The notes under the pieces: generated by a model
Database searches by the model: none
The model's input: the letters and a program-made list of their open reading frames with translations, nothing else
What the model was told of the DNA's origin: nothing
Assembly: GCA_024710825.1 (NCBI GenBank)
Contig: JANJUA010000418.1
Span: forward strand, 1 to 6,620
Source: Solirubrobacteraceae bacterium
GTDB lineage: Bacteria > Actinomycetota > Thermoleophilia > Solirubrobacterales > Solirubrobacteraceae
DNA length: 6,620 nt
Direction: 5' to 3'
Shown: one piece after another, positions 1-4,320 of the stretch
How the letters are laid out: each line of letters opens with the position of its first letter
Position numbering within the stretch: position 1 is the first letter of the stretch
Translations under genes and position numbers: made by a program

Positions 1-483
1 GTGGACGGCGACCGGCCCACGGCGCACCGCTTCGCCGCGCGCATCTACGAGGACATGGGCGCGATCGACCTCGCCCTGGAGGCCGCCGAGCGCTCGACCG
101 ACCGCGCGCCCGCGGACGCGAGCGCGTGGGAGCGCGTCGGGCGGCTGCGGCTGCGGCTCATGCTGCGCATGGCCGCGATCGAGGCGCTGGAGACCGCGCG
201 CGGGCTCGAGCCGACGGTCGAGGGCCTGCTGGACCTGGCGCTCGCCTATCACCTGGCCGGCGACGTCGGGGCGGAGGTCACCGCGACCGAGCAGGCGACG
301 GTGCTCGCGCCCGAGGACGGCGCGGCGTGGAGCCGCCACGCGCACGCGCTGGCGCGGACCGACCGGGTGACGGACTGTCTGGCCGCCTGCGAGCGCGCGC
401 TGGAGCTGGGCGCCGACGACGAGGTCTCCGACCTCGCCGCCCGCATGCGCGACGCGCTGCCGCGCGAGCTGCACGCCGCGTAG
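1..483 (+). CDS. TPR-repeat protein, C-terminal part (5' end outside window)
   Basis: The visible 160 residues form about four consecutive tetratricopeptide repeats of roughly 34 residues (about 8-39, 40-72, 73-106 and 107-140). They show the usual helix-turn-helix pattern: small residues at the packing positions, a Tyr/His-Leu-Ala-Gly turn near residue 82, and Pro at repeat ends ('RAPAD', 'LEPT', 'LAPED'). TPRs are protein-protein interaction scaffolds; nothing here identifies the partner or an enzymatic domain. There is no signal peptide or membrane segment in this part. The frame is open from the first base, so the GTG at position 1 is probably an internal Val codon and the true start lies upstream. 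The gene ends with TAG and converges on the exported-protein gene 192 bp away. The repeat call is firm; the biological role is unknown. Confidence 0.8.
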   Translation: MDGDRPTAHRFAARIYEDMGAIDLALEAAERSTDRAPADASAWERVGRLRLRLMLRMAAIEALETARGLEPTVEGLLDLALAYHLAGDVGAEVTATEQATVLAPEDGAAWSRHAHALARTDRVTDCLAACERALELGADDEVSDLAARMRDALPRELHAA

Positions 484-552
484 CCGGCGCCTTCACCACA
501 TCCTTACGTTCCGCTGAGGTTCGCGGTGGAGACTGCACCTCGTGCCCTGCGG

Positions 553-572
553 GGCGGTGTCGGGACAGCGCC
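553..572 (+). terminator. Possible terminator hairpin after the TPR gene
   Basis: GGCGGTGTC at 553-561 pairs with GACAGCGCC at 564-572: eight of nine positions are complementary, with one internal G-G mismatch and a tight loop around CGGG. It lies about 70 bases after the TPR gene stop. There is no U-tract, so this is a structural candidate only. Confidence 0.3.
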
Positions 573-642
573 GCCGCCGCGACTGCAAGGGGCACTCCTC
601 CTCCAAGGGGGCGCGTCGGTCCGGTACTGCGAGACGGGCCGG

Positions 643-663
643 CGCCTCCCCGGGAGAGAGGCG
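643..663 (-). terminator. Possible terminator hairpin after the exported-protein gene
   Basis: CGCCTC at 643-648 pairs with GAGGCG at 658-663 around a nine-base loop. Read on the minus strand it begins 12 bases after the stop of the exported-protein gene, a usual place for a terminator. No U-tract follows, and GC-rich DNA makes short stems by chance. Confidence 0.3.
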
Positions 664-675
664 GGCGGGCCGCCC

Positions 676-1251
676 TCAGGGCATCGGCAGCGGCCGGTCC
701 CAGGAGGCCTTCGCGCACGACGACATGGGTCCGTACGGCCCGGTGTCGAACTGGTCGAAGTACTGGAACGCGGTGACGCGATGCGTGCGCCAGCCGATCA
801 TGCGGCGGCTGGTCCACCACTCGACGAGGACGTCGGCGCCGTAGTTGCCGCGCCAGTCCAGCTCGAAGATCGTCGGGCTCGACCACCACGAGCCGTCGCC
901 CTCGCGCACGGTCAGCCAGTCGCTCCATTCCGATGTCGCGACCGTCGCGTACCCGTTCGCGACGTCGGTGACGTACACCCGGTAGCGCGCGAACGACCGC
1001 TCGCGCGCCCGGCGCCGCCGGCGGTCGGGGCCGCTGACGATCGGCTGCGTGACGCCGAGCTGCAGCACTCCGCGCGTCCCGAAGATCCGGTACGCGCACG
1101 TGCCCCCGCTGGCCAGGCTCGCCCCCCGCTTCCCGGCGCCGCCGGTGACGACGGAGCTGGCGTGGGCGGCCGAGGCGAGCGCCAGGCACGCGAGCGCGGC
1201 CAGCGCCGCGAGAAGGGCCGGGGCGGGCGGGCGGTGGCGTCGGGCGGCCAT
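676..1251 (-). CDS. Small exported Trp-rich protein of unknown function
   Basis: The 191-residue product starts with a clear Sec-type signal peptide: a basic n-region (MAARRHRPP), an Ala/Leu-rich core at about residues 11-28, and a likely signal peptidase cut after Ala-His-Ala (about residue 31). The mature part has two cysteines (52 and 179) that could form a disulfide and nine tryptophans (109, 112, 122, 123, 133, 145, 146, 154, 184), mostly in the second half. A basic run of five Arg sits at 77-81. I do not recognise the family; the alternating aromatic and small residues suggest a beta-rich extracellular domain, which is inference. The ATG at 1251 is preferred over an in-frame GTG at 1272, because it gives a compact signal peptide and neither start has a good ribosome binding site. 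The gene is divergent from nucS with 95 bp between start codons, and nothing links their functions. Confidence 0.75.
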   Translation of the reverse strand: MAARRHRPPAPALLAALAALACLALASAAHASSVVTGGAGKRGASLASGGTCAYRIFGTRGVLQLGVTQPIVSGPDRRRRRARERSFARYRVYVTDVANGYATVATSEWSDWLTVREGDGSWWSSPTIFELDWRGNYGADVLVEWWTSRRMIGWRTHRVTAFQYFDQFDTGPYGPMSSCAKASWDRPLPMP

Positions 1252-1346
1252 GGTGGCACGACTGTGCCGCACCGAGCGCGACGCGGAGCGGGAAGTTCCT
1301 CCGGGCCTGTGGGCGCGACCGCCGCCGCGAGCGATACCGTGCCCCC
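1252..1346. promoter_or_regulatory. Shared divergent promoter region, exported protein / nucS
   Basis: This 95-bp segment must hold the promoters of both divergent genes. On the plus strand TACCGT at 1335-1340 fits the actinobacterial -10 pattern TAnnnT and ends exactly six bases before the nucS GTG. That would place transcription start at the start codon itself. There is no Shine-Dalgarno sequence before nucS ('GCCCCC'). An inverted repeat CGGAG-N10-CTCCG lies at 1284-1303 between the two genes. No convincing -35 box is visible. Confidence 0.45.
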
Positions 1347-2015
1347 GTGCGCCTGATCGTCGCCCGCTGCGAGGTCCGCTACTCCGGCCGTCTGACCGCC
1401 GTCCTCCCCGAGGCGCTGCGGCTGATCATGGTCAAGGCCGACGGGTCGGTCATGGTCCACGCCGACACCGGCGGCTACAAGCCGCAGAACTGGATGACCC
1501 CGCCGACCGCCATCGAGGAGGGCGACGGCTTCATGACCGTGCGCAAGGTCAAGGGCGACGACCGGCTCGACATCGCGATCAGCGAGGTCGTCTCGGACTC
1601 CAGCCACGACATGGGCGAGGCCGCCGCGCTCGAGAAGGACGGCGTCGAGCGCGACCTGCAGCTGCTGCTCGCCGACCAGCCGCACTGGTGCGGCGAGGGG
1701 CTGCGGCTCGTCCGGCGCGAGTGGCCGACCGACATCGGCCCGGTCGACCTCATGTGTCGCGACCCGGACGACGCCTGGATCGCCGTCGAGATCAAGCGCA
1801 TCGCCACGATCGACGCGGTCGAGCAGCTCACCCGCTACCTCGACTTCATCCGCCGCGACCCGGCCATGGGCGAGTGCCGGGGCGTGCTGGCCGCCCAGCA
1901 GGTCAAGCCGCAGGCCCGCACGCTCGCCGAGTCGCGCGGCATCGCCTGCGTCGAGGTCGACCTCGCCGTGCTGCGCGGCGAGCGCGAGCCCGATCTCACG
2001 CTGGTCGCCGCCTGA
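1347..2015 (+). CDS. nucS: NucS/EndoMS mismatch-specific endonuclease
   Basis: NucS cuts both strands of DNA at mismatches and carries non-canonical mismatch repair in Actinobacteria and archaea that lack MutS/MutL. The 222-residue product matches the family end to end, at about the usual bacterial length. The N-terminal dimerisation/DNA-binding half starts 'MRLIVARCEVRYSGRL' and contains 'KADGSVMVHAD' (30-40) and 'YKPQNWM' (44-50). A 'DSSHDMG' segment (84-90) leads into the RecB-like nuclease domain. The catalytic set is visible as Asp134 ('GPVDL'), Glu148 and Lys150 ('AVEIKR'), followed by 'VEQLTRYL' (158-165) and 'AAQQVKPQART' (182-192). The GTG at 1347 gives exactly the family N-terminus. 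The C-terminus ends in 'DLTLVAA' rather than the 'RLF'-type ending I recall for mycobacterial NucS, where the tail binds the sliding clamp. The gene is probably transcribed from its own leaderless promoter. Confidence 0.95.
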   Translation: MRLIVARCEVRYSGRLTAVLPEALRLIMVKADGSVMVHADTGGYKPQNWMTPPTAIEEGDGFMTVRKVKGDDRLDIAISEVVSDSSHDMGEAAALEKDGVERDLQLLLADQPHWCGEGLRLVRREWPTDIGPVDLMCRDPDDAWIAVEIKRIATIDAVEQLTRYLDFIRRDPAMGECRGVLAAQQVKPQARTLAESRGIACVEVDLAVLRGEREPDLTLVAA

Positions 2016-2022
2016 TCGGAGG

Positions 2023-2049
2023 CGGGACCGCGTCCGGGCGCGCGTCCCG
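2023..2049 (+). terminator. Possible hairpin terminator after nucS
   Basis: CGGGAC at 2023-2028 pairs with GTCCCG at 2044-2049. CGCG at 2029-2032 pairs with CGCG at 2039-2042, leaving C2043 as a bulge and a six-base loop. This ten-pair stem starts eight bases after the nucS stop codon. No U-tract follows. It shares bases with the palindrome at 2045-2063, so only one of the two can form in a single RNA. Confidence 0.4.
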
Positions 2050-2063
2050 GCAAGATGCCGGGA
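2045..2063 (+). promoter_or_regulatory. Perfect palindrome at the crotonase start, possible operator/promoter
   Basis: TCCCGGC (2045-2051) and GCCGGGA (2057-2063) are perfect inverted repeats around AAGAT; the last base is the A of the start codon. Inside lies CAAGAT (2051-2056), a weak -10-like hexamer ending six bases before ATG, the same spacing seen at nucS and the alkyltransferase-like gene. It could be a repressor site over a leaderless promoter, or an RNA hairpin hiding the start codon in a read-through transcript from nucS. No Shine-Dalgarno sequence is evident. Confidence 0.4.
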
Positions 2064-2830
2064 TGACCTCGAACGCCGTCCTTACCGAGCGCCGCGGCGC
2101 GGTCCTGCTCGTCACGCTGAACCGCCCGGACGCCCGCAACGCCATCGACCTCGCCACCGCGGAGGGCATCGCCGCCGCTCTCGACGACCTGGACGCGGAC
2201 CCCGAGCTGTCCGTCGGCGTCCTCACCGGCGCCGGCTCGGGCTTCTGCGCGGGCATGGACCTGAAGGCCTTCGTCACCGGCGAGCGGCCGTGGGTCGGCG
2301 ACCGCGGCTTCGCCGGCATCGTCCAGCGCTCCGCGCGCAAGCCGCTCATCGCCGCCGTCGAGGGCTTCGCCGTCGCGGGCGGCTTCGAGGTCGCGCTCGC
2401 CTGCGACCTGATCGTCGCCGCGCGCGGCGCCAAGCTCGGCATCCCGGAGGTCAAGCGCTCGCTCGTCGCCGCCGGCGGGGCGCTGCTGCGCCTTCCGCAG
2501 CGCATGCCCTACCACGTCGCCATGGAGCTGGCGCTGACCGGCGACCTGGTGCCCGCCGAGCGCTTCCACGAGCTCGGCGTCGTCAACCGGCTCGCGGATC
2601 CCGGCGGCGCGGTCGACGTCGCGCTGGAGCTCGCCGATCGCGTCACGCCCAACGGGCCGCTCGCGCTCGACGCCACCAAGCGCATCTTCCAGGAGGCGCC
2701 CGACTGGTCCACGGACGAGATGTGGATGCGCCAGGCCGCGATCACCGACCCGGTCTTCGCCTCCGAGGACGCCAAGGAGGGCGCGACCGCGTTCGCCGAG
2801 AAGCGCGCCCCCGTCTGGAAGGGCAGGTAG
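2063..2830 (+). CDS. Crotonase-fold enoyl-CoA hydratase/isomerase family protein
   Basis: The 255-residue protein is full length for a crotonase family member; enoyl-CoA hydratases add water to 2-enoyl-CoA in fatty-acid beta-oxidation. The first oxyanion-hole segment is 'GSGFCAGMDLKAF' (58-70) and the second is 'VEGFAVAGGFEVALACDL' (99-116). Both catalytic glutamates of classical hydratases appear conserved: Glu109 in 'GGFEVALACD' and Glu129 in 'GIPEVKRSL'. The C-terminal helical part follows ('NGPLALDATKRI', 197-208). The segment 'PYHVAMELALTGD' (149-161) resembles actinobacterial EchA-type proteins, but the acyl-CoA substrate cannot be read from sequence. ATG 2063 is chosen because the family N-terminus begins right after it; the frame is open far upstream only because GC-rich DNA has few stops. 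It follows nucS after 47 bp and ends only 5 bp from the opposing methyltransferase stop, leaving no room for a terminator. Confidence 0.9.
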   Translation: MTSNAVLTERRGAVLLVTLNRPDARNAIDLATAEGIAAALDDLDADPELSVGVLTGAGSGFCAGMDLKAFVTGERPWVGDRGFAGIVQRSARKPLIAAVEGFAVAGGFEVALACDLIVAARGAKLGIPEVKRSLVAAGGALLRLPQRMPYHVAMELALTGDLVPAERFHELGVVNRLADPGGAVDVALELADRVTPNGPLALDATKRIFQEAPDWSTDEMWMRQAAITDPVFASEDAKEGATAFAEKRAPVWKGR

Positions 2831-2835
2831 GCGCC

Positions 2836-3486
2836 TCAGAGAGGCTCGAGCTCGAGCACCGTCTGCAGCGCGAACAGCTCGGGCCGCGTCCTCACGGCGA
2901 GAGGACGCACGCGGCGGAGCACCGGCAAGCGCGACTCGAGCGGCAGCGGCGCGCCCGCGAACCGCTCGGCGACCACCCGGAAGCCGGCCTCGCCGGCGAG
3001 CTCGTGCGCGGTCTCGCGGGTGTAGAAGTGCAGGTGGGTGCGGTCGAACAGGCCGAAGCCCTCGCGCGGGAAGCGCCCCCGCAGCAGCGAGCGGCGCGCG
3101 GTCCAGTGCGCGACGTTCGGCAGCGAGACCACCGCGCGGCCCGCCGGCAGCGCCTGGCGCAGGACCGCCACGGGATCGCGCAGGTGCTCGAGGACGTCGG
3201 CGAAGACCACCACGTCGAAGCGGGCGGCGGCGAGCGGGACCGCCTCGACGTCGAGGCCCAGCACCTCGATGCCGCGCTCGCGGGCGATCGCGGCGGCGCG
3301 GGGGTCGCGCTCGATCCCCACGACGCTGCACCCTCGCGCGAGCAGCTCGGCGGCGACGTAGCCCTCGGCACAGCCGACGTCGAGCACCCGGCTGCCCGGC
3401 GTCACGAGGTCGATGACCTGCCGGTGACTGGCCGCCAGGCCGTTCTGCGCCACGAGCGCGCCGTAGGAGGTGGGGACGACGTTCAT
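2836..3486 (-). CDS. Class I SAM-dependent methyltransferase (MetW-like / Methyltransf_23 type)
   Basis: The 216-residue protein has the Rossmann-fold methyltransferase signatures. Motif I 'VLDVGCAEG' (34-42) binds S-adenosylmethionine, acidic Glu59 ends strand 2 ('VVGIER'), and a 'FDVVVFADVLEHL' segment (90-102) leads to 'VVSLPNVAHW' (119-128). The stretch 'RRSLLRGRFP' followed by 'GLFDRTHLHFYT' (131-156) is shared with MetW-like and glycan- or lipid-associated methyltransferases. The acceptor substrate cannot be predicted. There are no membrane segments. Its ATG overlaps the TGA of the upstream YjbQ gene (ATGA at 3486-3483), so the two are probably translationally coupled. The start is supported by this overlap and by the compact N-terminus. 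The gene stops 5 bp from the convergent crotonase gene. Confidence 0.88.
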   Translation of the reverse strand: MNVVPTSYGALVAQNGLAASHRQVIDLVTPGSRVLDVGCAEGYVAAELLARGCSVVGIERDPRAAAIARERGIEVLGLDVEAVPLAAARFDVVVFADVLEHLRDPVAVLRQALPAGRAVVSLPNVAHWTARRSLLRGRFPREGFGLFDRTHLHFYTRETAHELAGEAGFRVVAERFAGAPLPLESRLPVLRRVRPLAVRTRPELFALQTVLELEPL

Positions 3487-3908
3487 GCGCTCTCGCCGAA
3501 GAGCGTGACCAGCAGCGAGCGAGCGCCCCCGCGGTCGCGGTGCTCGCAGAGGTAGATGCCCTGCCAGATCCCCACCGCGAGCCGCCCGTCGGACACCGGC
3601 AGCATGAGATCGCTGCCCGTCAGCGACGTCTTGATGTGCGACGGCATGTCGTCGGGCCCCTCCAGCGAGTGGGCGAAGTAGTCGGTGTCGTCGGGCACCG
3701 CGCGGTCGAACCAGGCCCGGAAGTCGCGCCGGACGTCCGGGCTGGCGTTCTCGTTGAGCGTCAGCGACGCCGAGGTGTGGCGCAGGAACAGGTGGACCAG
3801 CCCGACCCGGAGCGAGCCGATCTCCGGCACCGCCGCGAGCACCTCGTCGGTGACGAGGTGGAAGCCCCGCGGCCGGGGTGCGAGCGCGATCTCCCGTTGG
3901 TGCCACAT
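3483..3908 (-). CDS. yjbQ: YjbQ/UPF0047 family protein
   Basis: The 141-residue product matches the YjbQ (UPF0047) family over its whole length; E. coli YjbQ is of similar size. The family marks are all present: 'HTSASLTLNENA' (44-55), 'DYFAH' (76-80), 'EGPDDMPSHIK' (83-93), 'GSDLMLPVSDGRLAVG' (98-113) and 'WQGIYLCEHR' (115-124). The conserved histidines (44, 80, 91, 123) are thought to bind metal in the trimer. E. coli YjbQ has weak thiamine-phosphate synthase activity, but the true cellular role is unsettled, so I do not assign an enzyme function. The gene lies 21 bp downstream of the alkyltransferase-like gene, and its stop overlaps the methyltransferase start. A -10-like TAGGCT sits in the 21-bp gap, so it may also have its own promoter. 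Confidence 0.92.
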   Translation of the reverse strand: MWHQREIALAPRPRGFHLVTDEVLAAVPEIGSLRVGLVHLFLRHTSASLTLNENASPDVRRDFRAWFDRAVPDDTDYFAHSLEGPDDMPSHIKTSLTGSDLMLPVSDGRLAVGIWQGIYLCEHRDRGGARSLLVTLFGESA

Positions 3909-3916
3909 GAGCGGTG

Positions 3917-3922
3917 AGCCTA
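3917..3922 (-). promoter_or_regulatory. Possible internal -10 element before yjbQ
   Basis: TAGGCT on the minus strand fits TAnnnT and ends eight bases before the yjbQ ATG. It would give a leader of only about one or two bases. AGG within it could instead act as a weak Shine-Dalgarno, ten bases from ATG, for a transcript entering from the upstream gene. Confidence 0.3.
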
Positions 3923-3929
3923 CCGTCGC

Positions 3930-4199
3930 TCACACGGGCAGGCGGACGGCGCGCATGTCGACGCGCTCGCCGCGGAACGGCACGCCCTCGGCCTCCAGCA
4001 GCGCTCGCTGGCGCGCGCCCTTGGCCAGCGAGCCGTCCGCCCGCACGACGCGGTGCCACGGCAGCGACGGGTCGCGGCTGCGCGACAGGACCTGTCCCGC
4101 GAAGCGCGGCGCGCCGGGGGACAGGTCGGAGTAGGCGCGCACGAAGCCCGGCGGGATGTCGCGCACACGGGCCACGACGCGCTCGGCTCGGCTGCTCAC
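3930..4199 (-). CDS. Alkyltransferase-like (ATL) protein, MGMT family
   Basis: The 89-residue protein is the DNA-binding domain of the O6-alkylguanine-DNA alkyltransferase family, with the active-site Cys replaced by Trp: 'LPWHRVV' (46-52) instead of PCHRV. That substitution marks ATL proteins (E. coli YbaZ, fission yeast Atl1), which bind and flip O6-alkylguanine but cannot repair it and instead hand the lesion to nucleotide excision repair. Other family features are 'IPPGFVRAYSDLS' (15-27, with Tyr23 of the helix-turn-helix region), 'AGQVLSRS' (34-41, with the arginine position) and 'LLEAEGVPF' (67-75). GTG 4199 is chosen because the homologous domain begins there and TACGCT sits six bases upstream. 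It is slightly shorter than typical ATLs (about 100 residues). It heads the minus-strand cluster ATL-yjbQ-methyltransferase. Confidence 0.88.
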   Translation of the reverse strand: MSSRAERVVARVRDIPPGFVRAYSDLSPGAPRFAGQVLSRSRDPSLPWHRVVRADGSLAKGARQRALLEAEGVPFRGERVDMRAVRLPV

Positions 4200-4225
4200 C
4201 GCCCCAGCGTAGGGGCGACGCCGTC

Positions 4226-4240
4226 CGGACCGATCGTCCG
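4226..4240. promoter_or_regulatory. Palindrome CGGAC-CGATC-GTCCG, possible operator
   Basis: This is a perfect 5-bp inverted repeat with a 5-bp spacer. It covers the place where a -35 element of the ATL promoter would be, so a protein bound here could control the minus-strand cluster. The arms are short, and chance is a real alternative in GC-rich DNA. Confidence 0.3.
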
Positions 4241-4267
4241 ATGTAGGACCATGTCGGGCTTGTCTTC

Positions 4268-4282
4268 TTGGCGGCTCGCCAA
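4268..4282. promoter_or_regulatory. Palindrome TTGGCG-GCT-CGCCAA, possible operator
   Basis: This is a perfect 6-bp inverted repeat with a 3-bp spacer. It lies between the candidate -35 and -10 elements of the sulfatase gene, where a repressor or activator would act directly on that promoter. Its A/T ends stand out against the GC-rich surroundings. Confidence 0.4.
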
Positions 4283-4309
4283 TTAGGTTTCGGCGGTACG
4301 CCATCTCCC

Positions 4310-4317
4310 GGGGGAAG
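4310..4317 (+). promoter_or_regulatory. Ribosome binding site of the sulfatase gene
   Basis: GGGGGAAG ends three bases before ATG 4321, and its GGGGGA core is about five bases away. It is the only strong purine-rich Shine-Dalgarno sequence in front of a gene in this window, and it fixes the start at the Met preceding the Tat motif. Confidence 0.65.
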
Positions 4318-4320
4318 TCG

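Larger units (their letters stand above)
484..675. other. Convergent intergenic gap
   Basis: These 192 bp lie between two stop codons that face each other. I see no convincing coding frame here, although GC-rich open frames cross it on both strands. It contains two hairpin-forming sequences (553-572 and 643-663), one suitably placed after each gene, and a short direct repeat CAAGGGG at 586-592 and 604-610. No known riboswitch or RNA gene was recognised. Confidence 0.6.
4200..4320. promoter_or_regulatory. Divergent promoter region, ATL cluster / sulfatase
   Basis: These 121 bp separate the ATL GTG (minus) from the sulfatase ATG (plus). On the minus strand TACGCT (4211-4206) ends six bases before the ATL start, a leaderless-type -10. 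On the plus strand TTGTCT (4260-4265) and TAGGTT (4284-4289), spaced 18 bp, make a plausible but weak promoter with a leader of about 25 bases. The region also holds two perfect palindromes, at 4226-4240 and 4268-4282. Confidence 0.45.

Noticed and set aside
508..530. Pho-box-like 11-bp direct repeats (GTTC at 508 and 519)
   Set aside because: Only five of eleven positions agree between the repeats, and no gene starts downstream on either strand, since this is a convergent gap.
1049..2062. Upstream extension of the crotonase frame
   Set aside because: The extension is Arg/Pro/Ala-rich, overlaps nucS in another frame and has no family similarity. Homology starts at ATG 2063.
1835..3331. Minus-strand open frame of about 498 codons across the crotonase gene
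   Set aside because: It is a repetitive Arg/Ala/Gly composition antisense to two well-supported genes, with no recognisable motif.
3930..4199. Functional O6-methylguanine-DNA methyltransferase
   Set aside because: The acceptor Cys is Trp (PWHRV), so alkyl transfer is not possible. The alkyltransferase-like assignment fits better.
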